From JANMCE01 sp031410595 (lineage in GTDB: Bacteria; Actinomycetota; Acidimicrobiia; Acidimicrobiales; Ilumatobacteraceae): a DNA stretch of 64,000 nt. Below the pieces are notes generated by a model. The model was not told where the DNA came from. It worked only from the letters and a program-made list of their open reading frames with translations, and made no database searches. The position numbers were made by a program, and so were the translations under genes. Every line of letters begins with the position of its first letter. The stretch's first letter is position 1. Shown here in pieces: positions 14,686-23,315 of this stretch. The DNA lies in contig JANNZM010000125.1 of the NCBI GenBank assembly GCA_031410595.1, positions 1 through 64,000 on the forward strand, given 5' to 3'.

Positions 14686-15555
14686 CTACGCGCTGATGAC
14701 GATACCGATGGTAAGCAGCAAGCCGAATGCCAGCTGGAGTTTCCCCGTGCCACCGAGGACGGGGATGAGGTCCTTGCCCTTCGCTCCGCGCATCACCGTG
14801 AGGATCGGTGCCAGTGATACCGGCAACGCAACGAGGCTGAGTGCGCCGAGTGGACGCCACAACGCCGTCAACACGCCGAGCAGGAAGGCTGCGGTAATGA
14901 GACCTCGATAGAACTCCCGCGTCCGAGGATCCCCGAAGCGCACCGCAAGGGTCTTCTTTCCGGCATCGGTGTCACCGGGAATGTCGCGCAGGTTGTTCAC
15001 GACCAGCAACGCACACGACAGGCAGCCCATGGCCGCCCCGGCCACAATCGAGAGACCGGTGATGCGATGCAGCTGCACATAGGTGGAGCCAACCGTGGCG
15101 ACTAGGCCGAAGAAGACGAACACGAACACTTCGCCCAACCCGAGATAGCCATACGGCTTCGGTCCCCCGGTGTAAAACCATCCGGCCAGGATGCTGGCCG
15201 CCCCGACCGCAAACAACTCTGGTCCGACGGCGAGCGCCAGAGCGCCACCGGCAAGGCCAGCCACCCCAAAAGCAGCAAAGGCCGCAAGCTTGACCGATTT
15301 GGCCGACTTCAACCCTGAACCCACGAGGCGGATCGGCCCGACTCGCACGTTGTCGGTTCCTTTCACGCCATCGGAGTAATCGTTGGCGTAGTTGGTGGCG
15401 ATCTGCAACGCGAGCGCAACAACGATCGCGGCGGCGACCCGCCACCACACCAAGCCGCCGGGCCGTTGACCGACGGCGCAGGCCGTGCCGACGATGACGG
15501 GAACAATCGAGGCCGGCAGGGTTCGCGGCCGCGCTCCGGCCACCCATGCATTCAT
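14686..15555 (-). CDS. menA: 1,4-dihydroxy-2-naphthoate polyprenyltransferase MenA
   Basis: MenA prenylates dihydroxynaphthoate at the membrane. The protein (289 residues from MNAWVAGARPRTLPAS) is a UbiA-family intramembrane enzyme with about eight hydrophobic segments. The first aspartate-rich motif is NYANDYSDG and the second lies at NLRDIPGDTDAGKKT, both needed for the Mg-diphosphate. The frame is open 21 codons further, but the start at 15555 matches the family. It is convergent towards the IS region and divergent from menE. Confidence 0.93.
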   Translation of the reverse strand: MNAWVAGARPRTLPASIVPVIVGTACAVGQRPGGLVWWRVAAAIVVALALQIATNYANDYSDGVKGTDNVRVGPIRLVGSGLKSAKSVKLAAFAAFGVAGLAGGALALAVGPELFAVGAASILAGWFYTGGPKPYGYLGLGEVFVFVFFGLVATVGSTYVQLHRITGLSIVAGAAMGCLSCALLVVNNLRDIPGDTDAGKKTLAVRFGDPRTREFYRGLITAAFLLGVLTALWRPLGALSLVALPVSLAPILTVMRGAKGKDLIPVLGGTGKLQLAFGLLLTIGIVISA

Positions 15556-15733
15556 TGCGCGATACGCGTATGGTGCGACATCACCAGAGCTTCGCAGGAT
15601 CCGCCGCGAGCGTGCCATTGGGGGTCAGGGATTGGGAACAGAATTGTGGCGTCACGGCGCCGGCGAGTTGGCGGGCATGATCGCGAACAGGGTCGGCCGG
15701 TTCACACCTACCAATCCGGTTCTGGCGTAGCGC
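15556..15733. promoter_or_regulatory. Divergent menA/menE intergenic region
   Basis: 178 nt separating the divergent starts of menA and menE, so it must supply both promoters. I saw no convincing -35/-10 pair or operator-like palindrome in it. An open frame on the plus strand that ends at 15730 has no protein-like features and is treated as chance. Confidence 0.3.
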
Positions 15734-16846
15734 ATGCGCAACCTGGTGGCGTTGGCAATGCCGGGTGGCCCCGGTTTCGTCGACGCGCTCCAGCGCATCT
15801 GGGACGATGGAGACGCCGTCTTCCCCATCGACCTCCGTCTCCCGAAGCCCGCCCGAGACCGAGTGCTCCAGGCGATGGCACCATCTGCCGTGGTCGACGA
15901 TACCGGCGGTCGCTCGGCCGTGTCCGGCGCTCGACCGATGGAGGAGGGTGACGCGCTTGTAGTCGCGACGAGCGGCTCGTCCGGCGAGCCGAAAGGTGTC
16001 GTCCTCACCCACGAAGCGGTGCGTGCCAGCGCGCTCGCGACTACAGGATGGATCGGGCGCGACCCGGGCGATCATTGGCTGGCGTGCCTGCCTCTCGCTC
16101 ATGTTGGCGGCCTGTCCGTCATCACGCGGGCGCTCGTTATGGGCATTGCGTTGACGGTGTTGCCGACGGTAGATCCGGAGGAGATTCGAGCGAGCAGGGC
16201 AACACTCATTTCGCTCGTTCCCGCTGCGCTCGACCGTATCGATGTCAAGCAGTTCCGTCGCATTGTTCTTGGCGGCTCTCGGCCGCCCGCCGATCGTCCG
16301 GCCAACAGCGTCGCGACGTACGGCATGACCGAGACGGGTAGCGGCGTGGTTTACGACGGCTACCCGCTCGACGGTGTCGAGCTGCGGATTGTCGATGACC
16401 GGATCGAGGTGCGCGGGCCCATGTTGTTGCGTTGCTATCGGGACGGGCGCGACCCGAAGTCAGCCGACGGTTGGCTGCCGACAGGTGACTCCGGCGCGCT
16501 TGCGGACGATGGGCGACTCAGCGTGCTTGGTCGGGCTGCAGACCTCATCATCACCGGCGGCGAAAATGTGTGGCCCGAGGCCGTCGAAGCCGTACTGCTG
16601 CGGCACCCTGCGGTAGCCGATGTTGCAGTCACCGGTGTAACGGACCCGACGTGGGGTCAGGCTGTCACAGCCGTTGTCGTGCCCAGTAACCCAGCCTCAC
16701 CCCCAACGCTCGGCGAACTTCGAGACTGGGTGAAGGCGGAACTCCCCGTGTTCTGCGCTCCCCACGGCCTCAGACTGGTTGATGCCATTCCTCGCACCGC
16801 CCTTGGCAAAATCCGACGCTCAGAAGTGTCCGCGATCATCATCTAA
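15734..16846 (+). CDS. menE: o-Succinylbenzoate-CoA ligase MenE
   Basis: MenE activates o-succinylbenzoate with CoA and ATP. This 370-residue protein is short for an adenylate-forming enzyme, as is usual for actinobacterial MenE, with the N-terminal lid reduced. The phosphate loop is VVATSGSSGEPKGVVLTH, followed by ATYGMTETGSG (A5 motif), GWLPTGDSG, GRAADLIITGGENVWP (hinge and A8) and the catalytic lysine in RTALGKIRRSE. It is divergent from menA; the 178-nt gap between them should hold promoters for both. With menD, menH and menA it gives most of the late menaquinone route; menB, menC and menF are not in the window. Confidence 0.93.
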   Translation: MRNLVALAMPGGPGFVDALQRIWDDGDAVFPIDLRLPKPARDRVLQAMAPSAVVDDTGGRSAVSGARPMEEGDALVVATSGSSGEPKGVVLTHEAVRASALATTGWIGRDPGDHWLACLPLAHVGGLSVITRALVMGIALTVLPTVDPEEIRASRATLISLVPAALDRIDVKQFRRIVLGGSRPPADRPANSVATYGMTETGSGVVYDGYPLDGVELRIVDDRIEVRGPMLLRCYRDGRDPKSADGWLPTGDSGALADDGRLSVLGRAADLIITGGENVWPEAVEAVLLRHPAVADVAVTGVTDPTWGQAVTAVVVPSNPASPPTLGELRDWVKAELPVFCAPHGLRLVDAIPRTALGKIRRSEVSAIII

Positions 16847-16897
16847 GGTCCGGCCCATGTGTTGACGAGTGACCTGCAAAACCTGCAAGCGACCGAC

Positions 16898-17545
16898 CTA
16901 CGAGGGCCGAGTAAACGTGACATGCACCGTGCCGCTCTCGGCGATCTCGGTCCGTACCTGGCAGCCGTCCTCGAACCCGCGAAGATCGCTCCACAAGTTG
17001 ATGCCGCGACCGAGCAGGATGGGCGCTATCGCGACGTGCAACTGATCAACGAGACCAGCTTTGAGGAACTCTCGCACGGTGCTGACCCCGCCCCCGACTC
17101 GCACGTCGTGTCCGCCGGCGGCAGTTGTGGCAGCGGCGAGCACGTCTTGGGGGGTCGAACTAACGAAGTGGAATGCCGTGCCACCGGACATGTCGATCGA
17201 GTCACGTTTGCGGTGGGTGAGGACGAACACCGGCACCCGAAACGGCGGCTCGTCACCCCACCAGCCCATCCAGTCGGGGTCATCCGGGTATGTGTGGAAG
17301 CCGAACATTCCGGCGCCCATGATCTCGGCGCCGACTCCTTCGAAGTACGCCGCGGCGTAGCGGTCGTCGACGCCGGTGGTGCCCTCTCCCGAGGTGTCGT
17401 GGAAGACCCGCTCACGGAACGTGCGCGTGGCGACATAGGCCGCGGTGAGCTTGTTCCAGTCCTCCCCCATTGGGTTATCCGGCGTGCCGCCTTCGGTCGT
17501 GGCGTAGCCGTCCAGCGAGACGTTGAGGTCGACTCGTACTCCCAT
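16898..17545 (-). CDS. Dihydrofolate reductase-like (RibD C-terminal domain) protein
   Basis: A 215-residue cytoplasmic protein of the RibD-C / DHFR-like reductase family. The N-terminal VRVDLNVSLDGYAT is the typical first strand; GAEIMGAGMFGFHT and VPVFVLTHRKRDSIDMSGG follow, then VRVGGGVSTVREFLKAGLVDQL with the NADPH-binding glycines and the final ILLGRGINLW. The start at 17545 has a ribosome site GAAAGGA nine nt upstream; thirteen earlier codons are rejected. Members of this group are often annotated as deaminase or reductase without a known substrate. It converges with menE and lies downstream of, and on the same strand as, the two SDR genes. Confidence 0.85.
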   Translation of the reverse strand: MGVRVDLNVSLDGYATTEGGTPDNPMGEDWNKLTAAYVATRTFRERVFHDTSGEGTTGVDDRYAAAYFEGVGAEIMGAGMFGFHTYPDDPDWMGWWGDEPPFRVPVFVLTHRKRDSIDMSGGTAFHFVSSTPQDVLAAATTAAGGHDVRVGGGVSTVREFLKAGLVDQLHVAIAPILLGRGINLWSDLRGFEDGCQVRTEIAESGTVHVTFTRPS

Positions 17546-17664
17546 GTGCAGCTTCCTTTCAGAGTGATTGCGCGTTGCAATCACTATTGCAGGTTCGTCG
17601 CGGCGGCATCATCCGTGTCCTCTTGTAGTGCTCCGATCGCCGCGACCGCCATCTGGCGCGGAAA

Positions 17665-18414
17665 CTAGCGGCCGCCGCCGACGTCGAGGATCGCGCCGGT
17701 GGTGTAGCTGGCAGCGTCGGAGAGCAGCCAGACGATGGCGCCAGCGATTTCGAGGGCAGTACCGGGTCGTTGCATGGGGATGAGAGCACTCACTCGCCAG
17801 GCTCGGTCGGGCTGGCCGCCGCTGGCGTGGATGTCGGTGTCGATCACGCCGGGCCGTACCGCGTTGACCCGAATACCCTCGGTCGCAACCTCCTTCGACA
17901 AGCCAACTGTCATAGCATCGATGGCCGCTTTGGATGCCGCATAGTCGACGTATTCCCCCGGACCACCAATGGCGGCCGCGCGCGACGAGACGTTCACGAT
18001 CGAACCGCCGACGCCTCCGTGCAACGTCGACATACGAAGCACCGCCTCACGAGCACAGAGAAGTGAGCCGCGCACGTTTACTGCGAACAGCCGGTCAATT
18101 CGTTCGACCGAATAACTATCGAGCCGGCCCTTCGGCACAACGATGCCTGCGTTGTTCACCAAGGTTGACAGCACGCCCAACTCGGCATCGACGCAGGCGA
18201 ACAGCGCTAGCACTTGATCTTCCTCGGCGACGTCGCCCTTGACAGCAACCGCTTTTGCACCGGCCGCCCGACAAGCGACCGCGACGCGTTCGGCAGCATC
18301 AGCATCACGGGCGAAGTTGATTGCGAGGTCGTAACCATGCTGGGCCAGCATCAGGCACGTCGCCGCGCCGATGCCACGCGATCCCCCAGTGACCAGCGCG
18401 ACGGGTCGGGTCAC
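17665..18414 (-). CDS. Short-chain dehydrogenase/reductase
   Basis: A classical SDR of 249 residues, closest in look to glucose/3-oxoacyl reductase-type oxidoreductases. The cofactor loop is TGGSRGIG; NNAGIV, the catalytic Ser in NVSSRAA, and YVDYAASKAA with the Tyr/Lys pair are intact. VDVGGGR-type end DVGGGR closes the fold. It overlaps the next SDR by 4 nt, so both are co-translated. The substrate is not predictable. Confidence 0.9.
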   Translation of the reverse strand: MTRPVALVTGGSRGIGAATCLMLAQHGYDLAINFARDADAAERVAVACRAAGAKAVAVKGDVAEEDQVLALFACVDAELGVLSTLVNNAGIVVPKGRLDSYSVERIDRLFAVNVRGSLLCAREAVLRMSTLHGGVGGSIVNVSSRAAAIGGPGEYVDYAASKAAIDAMTVGLSKEVATEGIRVNAVRPGVIDTDIHASGGQPDRAWRVSALIPMQRPGTALEIAGAIVWLLSDAASYTTGAILDVGGGR

Positions 18415-19163
18415 GACACGACACCACCGCGAACGCCAGCACCGCCATCGATGACGTGGGTGTCGCCGGTCATCCAGTTCGCCGCCTCGCTGGCGAGGAA
18501 GAGCGCGAGGTTGGCGATGTCCTGCGGTTCACCCAGCCGCTTCAACGGCATTTGCGCGGCGAGCTTGTCGCCAAAGTTGTCGACGAGCACTTTTGCGAAA
18601 TCGGTCTTGACCAAGCCGGGTGCGATGCCTACCACGCGGGTCGGCCCGAGTTCACCGGCGAGCTGACGGGTGAGGTGAATGATGCCTGCCTTGGTGAGGT
18701 TGTACACACCGAGTCCGGGTTCGGTACGAATACCACCGACGGATGCAATATTGATGATGACGCCTGGGTGATCTTTCATGCACGCCTCCCACACGGCCGT
18801 GGCCCAGAACAGCGGGCCGCGAAGGTTGACCTCGAAGGTCTTGTCGAACTGGCTTTCGCTCACGCCAAGGGTGGCACCGTAGTAGGGGTTGGTGGCCGCG
18901 TTGTTCACCAGAATGTCAACAGCCCCGAACCGCTCGATAGTGGCAGCGACGCAGGCGTTGGCGTCTTCCACTCGACCTGCGTTGGCGGCAAAGACCGCTG
19001 TTTCCCCGCTGATGGTGGCCGCCACCGCTTCGAGCGCGTCGATCTTGCGGGAGGTGAGCATCACCTTGGCCCCCGCATCGGCGTAGGTCTTGGCGATGGC
19101 AGCGCCGATGCCACGCGACGCGCCGGTTACCAGGGCTACTTTTCCGTCGAGTCTCAGATCCAT
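18411..19163 (-). CDS. Short-chain dehydrogenase/reductase
   Basis: A second classical SDR (250 residues) at the head of the two-gene unit. It has VTGASRGIGAAIA, NNAATNPYYGA (NNAG variant), IASVGGIRTEPGLGVYNLTKAG with Ser, Tyr and Lys, and a VIDGGAGVRGG C-terminus. The NPYYG stretch after NNAAT is frequently seen in actinobacterial SDR proteins of lipid or CoA-thioester metabolism, but this is weak evidence. It is divergent from the YyaL gene across 78 nt. Confidence 0.9.
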   Translation of the reverse strand: MDLRLDGKVALVTGASRGIGAAIAKTYADAGAKVMLTSRKIDALEAVAATISGETAVFAANAGRVEDANACVAATIERFGAVDILVNNAATNPYYGATLGVSESQFDKTFEVNLRGPLFWATAVWEACMKDHPGVIINIASVGGIRTEPGLGVYNLTKAGIIHLTRQLAGELGPTRVVGIAPGLVKTDFAKVLVDNFGDKLAAQMPLKRLGEPQDIANLALFLASEAANWMTGDTHVIDGGAGVRGGVVS

Positions 19164-19241
19164 GGCTGCCGACTGTACCTATCTCTGTTTCGCTGGCTCG
19201 CTACCGCTGGCTTTACCGCTCATAAGCCCTAACCTGGCTCG

Positions 19242-21209
19242 ATGAATCGTCTGGGCCAGGAAACGTCGCCGTACCTTCGACAGCACAGGGACAATCCGGT
19301 CGACTGGTATCCGTGGGGGCCCGAAGCAATGGCTGCCGCGGCCGAGCGTGACGTGCCGATCCTGTTGTCCGTCGGATACTCGGCCTGCCACTGGTGTCAT
19401 GTGATGGCGCATGAGTGTTTCGAAGACGCCGAGGTGGCCGAGGTGATGAATCGCCTCTACGTGTGCGTGAAGGTCGATCGTGAAGAGCGGCCCGACGTCG
19501 ACTCGGTCTATATGGACGCGGTGCAGGCCATGAGCGGCCGCGGTGGCTGGCCCATGACGGTGTTCATGACCGCAGACGGGCGGCCGTTCTTCGGTGGCAC
19601 CTACTTTCCGAAACCAAACTTTTTGCAGTTAATGGGCGCCGTGAATGACGCGTGGCGTGACCGTCGTGCCGACCTGATCGGACAGGCCGAACAGCTGACC
19701 GTTACCATTGCCCGCACCAGCCAGGTCGAACCGGCCGAGGGTTTGCCCGGTCCGGAGGAGTTGAACGGGGCGCTGGCGCAGTTGGCGCAACGCTTCGACC
19801 CTCAGTTCGGTGGCTTCGGCGAGGCACCCAAATTCCCCTCCACCATGAGTCTCGACCTGGTGCTGCGCGCCTATCTCGCCACGAGCAATCCTGACGCGCT
19901 GACCCTCGTCACCAGGAGTCTCGAAGGCATGGCCTGCGGCGGTATCTACGACCATCTCGGCGGCGGGTTCGCCCGCTACTCGGTGGATGCCGAGTGGTTG
20001 GTGCCACACTTCGAAAAGATGCTCTACGACCAGGCTCTCCTGGTGCGGGTGTTCACCCACGCCTACCAAGTGACCAACGACGACCGTTGGAAGCAGGTTG
20101 TGGAGGAAACGATCGGCTACGTGCTGCGCGACCTGAGCCAACCCGAGGGCGGCTTTTCGTCTGCTGAGGATGCCGACTCACTCGACGCCACCGGCCACAG
20201 CCACGAGGGCGTCTTTTACACCTGGACGGTTGAGGAGATGCGGGCCGTCCTGGGCGACCGGGCCGATGCAGCGATTGCCTGGTACGGCGCCACCGAGGGC
20301 GGCAACTTCGAGGGACGCAACATTCTGTTCCGCCCGATTGGAGCTCCGCTCGCCCGGTCGGCGGACATCGAAGCGGCCCGGACCGCGCTGTTCGAGGCCC
20401 GCCTCCCGCGGCCCCGCCCGGGTCTGGACGACAAGGTACTGGCCGAATGGAATGCCCTCATGTTCGGCGCCATCGCCGAGGCCGGAGCCGCCTTTGAACG
20501 AGCCGACTGGATCACGGCCGCCGAAGGTTGTGCCAGCTTCCTCTGCGACAACCTGCGCGTCAACAACCGTTGGCGTCGTTCGTGGCAACGTGACGGCGGC
20601 GCCCGCCACGACGCCCTCGCTGCCGATCACGCCGCGCTGGCCGAGGCATTCATCATGCTGGCCGCGGCGTCGGGCAAGGCTCGCTGGATCGAGGAAGCCC
20701 ACGCGGTGGCCAACGACCTCCTCGACCATTTTTGGGATGCCGATAACGGCGGCGTCTTCACCACCGCGAACGACGGCGAGCAGCTCATCACCCGCCAGAA
20801 GGATCTCATGGACAACGCCACGCCCGGCGCCAACTCCATGGCCGCCAACGCGCTCTACCGGCTGTCGGCTCTGACGGGCGAACGTCGCTACCACGAGCAC
20901 GCCAATCGCATTCTGCAGCTGGTCGGCAACGTCATCTCACAGGCGCCCTCCGCCTTCAGTCACATGCTGGCTGCCATCCAGATCGCCCATATCGGCATGT
21001 ACGAAGTCGTCATCGTCGGAGATCGACCCGACCTGGTGACCGCTGTGCAGGCCACCTGGCATCCGAACGCCGTTCTGGCGTGGGGCGAGCGGTTTGATAG
21101 CCCCTTGTGGGAAGGCCGCACCGACGGCAACGCCTACGTGTGCGAGAACTTTGCCTGCCAACTCCCGGCCACAACGGCCGAGGAACTCCTGACACAATTA
21201 AGTCTGTGA
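19242..21209 (+). CDS. Thioredoxin-domain protein YyaL (DUF255 / spermatogenesis-associated 20 family)
   Basis: A 655-residue protein of the YyaL family: an N-terminal thioredoxin-like domain (MNRLGQETSPYLRQH, YSACHWCHVMAHECFED with a CXXC active site) followed by an (alpha/alpha)6 domain resembling N-acylglucosamine 2-epimerase/glycosidases (HLGGGFARYSVDAEW, HFEKMLYDQALL, EDADSLD, DNATPGANSMAAN). The biochemical role of the family is not settled. A TAACCT -10-like box ends six nt before the ATG, consistent with a leaderless transcript. It overlaps the following MBL gene by 1 nt. Confidence 0.9.
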   Translation: MNRLGQETSPYLRQHRDNPVDWYPWGPEAMAAAAERDVPILLSVGYSACHWCHVMAHECFEDAEVAEVMNRLYVCVKVDREERPDVDSVYMDAVQAMSGRGGWPMTVFMTADGRPFFGGTYFPKPNFLQLMGAVNDAWRDRRADLIGQAEQLTVTIARTSQVEPAEGLPGPEELNGALAQLAQRFDPQFGGFGEAPKFPSTMSLDLVLRAYLATSNPDALTLVTRSLEGMACGGIYDHLGGGFARYSVDAEWLVPHFEKMLYDQALLVRVFTHAYQVTNDDRWKQVVEETIGYVLRDLSQPEGGFSSAEDADSLDATGHSHEGVFYTWTVEEMRAVLGDRADAAIAWYGATEGGNFEGRNILFRPIGAPLARSADIEAARTALFEARLPRPRPGLDDKVLAEWNALMFGAIAEAGAAFERADWITAAEGCASFLCDNLRVNNRWRRSWQRDGGARHDALAADHAALAEAFIMLAAASGKARWIEEAHAVANDLLDHFWDADNGGVFTTANDGEQLITRQKDLMDNATPGANSMAANALYRLSALTGERRYHEHANRILQLVGNVISQAPSAFSHMLAAIQIAHIGMYEVVIVGDRPDLVTAVQATWHPNAVLAWGERFDSPLWEGRTDGNAYVCENFACQLPATTAEELLTQLSL

Positions 21210-22099
21210 TGACCGACCGCGTGCTTTCGTCTCACGTCACGGTGCTCACCGGGCAGGACAACGGCAAGTATCCCCACGGCAACTCGGTACTGATCGAAGG
21301 CACCGAAGGAGTGGCACTGATCGACCCTTCGCTGTCCATCAGTGAGCGAGGGGGCGCCGGTGCCGCCGTCGACCGGGTGCTCATAAGCCATGCACACGAG
21401 GACCACGTGGCGGGGCTCCACCTCTTCCCCCACACCAAGGTGCACGCGCACAACGACGACCTCCTGGGGGTGCGCTCCCTCGACGGACTGATGACGGTCT
21501 ACGGACTGCCAGCCGAGGCAGAACGCGAGTTTCGGGTCTCGATTGCCAACGACTTCCACTACCAGGCCCGACCCGACGCCACCGGCTTCGCCGATGGGGA
21601 CATCTTCGACCTCGGTGGCACCACGGTCCGGTGCGTCCACCTGGCCGGGCACACCCGCGGCCACTCCGGCTTTTACGTTGAGCCTGACGGCGTGTTCTTT
21701 GTAGGCGATATCGACCTCACCGGTTTCGGCCCGTACTACGGAGATCACTGGTCTTCACTCACCGACTTCGAAGCCGCGATAGAGACGGTTCGTCATATCG
21801 AGGCGAAGCACTACGTCACGTTCCACCAAAAGGGCGTCATCGAGGGCCAGACGACGTTCAACCAGATGCTCGATACGTTCGCAGCCGTCATCGGTAAGCG
21901 TGAGGCCGCCATGCTGGCGTTCCTGTCCGAGCCCCACACCATCGAGGAGATGGCCGCGCACCGCTTCGTCTATCGACCGGGCGCCGAGGGCGTGTTCTTC
22001 CACAGCGTCGAGCGTCGTACTGCATCGTTGCATCTGCAACGACTTCTCCCTACCGGCGCGGTCCTGGAGATCGAGCCAGGCCGCTACCGCGCGGCGTAG
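21209..22099 (+). CDS. MBL-fold metallohydrolase
   Basis: A 296-residue metallo-beta-lactamase-fold hydrolase. Metal ligands are visible in VLISHAHEDHVAGLHLF (HXHXDH), HLAGHTRGHSGFYV and FVGDIDLTGFGP. A helical C-terminal part with a winged look (IEEMAAHRFVYRPG) resembles the LACTB2/SoxH-type tail. The start at 21209 overlaps the YyaL stop (TGATG); the in-frame GTG one codon earlier is an alternative. The 34 upstream codons lie inside YyaL and are rejected. Substrate unknown; thioester and glyoxalase-II-like activities are common in this fold. Confidence 0.88.
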   Translation: MTDRVLSSHVTVLTGQDNGKYPHGNSVLIEGTEGVALIDPSLSISERGGAGAAVDRVLISHAHEDHVAGLHLFPHTKVHAHNDDLLGVRSLDGLMTVYGLPAEAEREFRVSIANDFHYQARPDATGFADGDIFDLGGTTVRCVHLAGHTRGHSGFYVEPDGVFFVGDIDLTGFGPYYGDHWSSLTDFEAAIETVRHIEAKHYVTFHQKGVIEGQTTFNQMLDTFAAVIGKREAAMLAFLSEPHTIEEMAAHRFVYRPGAEGVFFHSVERRTASLHLQRLLPTGAVLEIEPGRYRAA

Positions 22100-22102
22100 C
22101 GA

Positions 22103-23305
22103 TCAACTTCTTCGGTGCCGATACGCGTCTAGCTCGGCGGCGAGCAGGTCGGGTGGCCATGCCTCCTGAAGGGCCCGCCAGGTGAGGGCCGCCTGGGATT
22201 CCGGGGCAAGGCCGCCAACGGGTTGATCACGATCGAGATTGGTTGGGAACGCGTAGCCCTCGGCACTGGCAGCTACGACGTTGTGGAGATCACGCTCAGC
22301 AACACCTGCGGCTTTGCGGTCCAGCAGCGATGGATACACGGCGGTCACCATGGCGTGCCGGTCGACCGTCTCAATAGCCCGCCCGAATGCCGAGGACACC
22401 TGCAGCAGGTTGGCGATGCGATGAACGTCTGTGGTGCGGTTGTGACCGGCTGCGTGAAAGAGCGACGGCTTGAAGAAAACGGCGTCACCCTTCTTCAAAG
22501 GCAACTGCACATGGTTGGCATCGAAGTAGGCACGGAAGTCGAGATTGCGCCACGCCAGATAGCCCAGCGGATACTTCTGCGAGTGCGGCATGTACAGCGT
22601 GGGCCCGCTTTCCACCGGCATGTCGCAGTGGGCGACGGCACCCTGCAAGGTAAGCACCGGCGACAGGGCGTGCACGTGAGCGGGATACTGCTCGGCCGTT
22701 TCGTTGTCCATGAAGCCAAGGTGGTAGTCGGTGTGGGCAAGCTGGGCCGCTCCTCCGGGGTTCACCTGGTTGACCTGAGACGTGATCTGGTAGCCAGGCC
22801 CCAACCACGCGTGTGAGGCGAGGGCGAGCATGTCGTTGGTGTAGTACTCGGCGAATGCGTCGGCATCACGTAACGCCAGCTTCTCGAGCGCGTTCCAGAT
22901 GCGATCGTTTGCGCCGGGCTTGGCGAAATGATCGCCCGCGACTGCGCCACTCGCTCGCTGGTCACTGATGATCCCACTGAAAACGTCGGTCACGCGGTCG
23001 ACGATTGCGGTGTCAGGGAACGCCGCCTTTATGACGAACACACCCGGCCCGTGCAGCAGCGCGCGAGCGAGCTCGGCTTCAACCGTTCGCCGCTGCGTCG
23101 CTTGAGCGACCGCCGTGGCCAACGTGGCGCTGTCGTACACAAGCACACCGCGGTCAACCGTTGCCGCGTGCGGGTAGTCGGCCAAGAGCGTGGGCTGCTC
23201 GACAATGGCGATGAACTCGTTCAGATCACAATCGTCGGCCCGAAGCCACCCGTTTGACGGGTTGGAAAGCGCAGAACTCACGACCGACTCCTTCGACAAA
23301 GGCAT
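22103..23305 (-). CDS. Phytanoyl-CoA dioxygenase (PhyH) family protein
   Basis: A 400-residue Fe(II)/2-oxoglutarate-dependent oxygenase candidate. The iron ligands are visible as HTDYH (His and Asp) and the distal His in FHAAGHNRTTD, which also supplies the Arg for 2-oxoglutarate. Other PhyH-like traits are GVFVIKAAFPDTAIVDRV near residue 85 and LQGAVAHCDMPVESGPTLYMPHS. The start at 23305 (MPLSKESVV) follows GGAG-like bases; 15 further upstream codons overlap the previous gene and are dropped. It follows the membrane protein gene by 10 nt in the same direction. Confidence 0.86.
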   Translation of the reverse strand: MPLSKESVVSSALSNPSNGWLRADDCDLNEFIAIVEQPTLLADYPHAATVDRGVLVYDSATLATAVAQATQRRTVEAELARALLHGPGVFVIKAAFPDTAIVDRVTDVFSGIISDQRASGAVAGDHFAKPGANDRIWNALEKLALRDADAFAEYYTNDMLALASHAWLGPGYQITSQVNQVNPGGAAQLAHTDYHLGFMDNETAEQYPAHVHALSPVLTLQGAVAHCDMPVESGPTLYMPHSQKYPLGYLAWRNLDFRAYFDANHVQLPLKKGDAVFFKPSLFHAAGHNRTTDVHRIANLLQVSSAFGRAIETVDRHAMVTAVYPSLLDRKAAGVAERDLHNVVAASAEGYAFPTNLDRDQPVGGLAPESQAALTWRALQEAWPPDLLAAELDAYRHRRS

Positions 23306-23315
23306 AGCGCTCAGA

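Noticed and set aside
17546..17664. A 22-codon minus-strand frame between the SDR and reductase genes
   Set aside because: Too short and without context; treated as intergenic.
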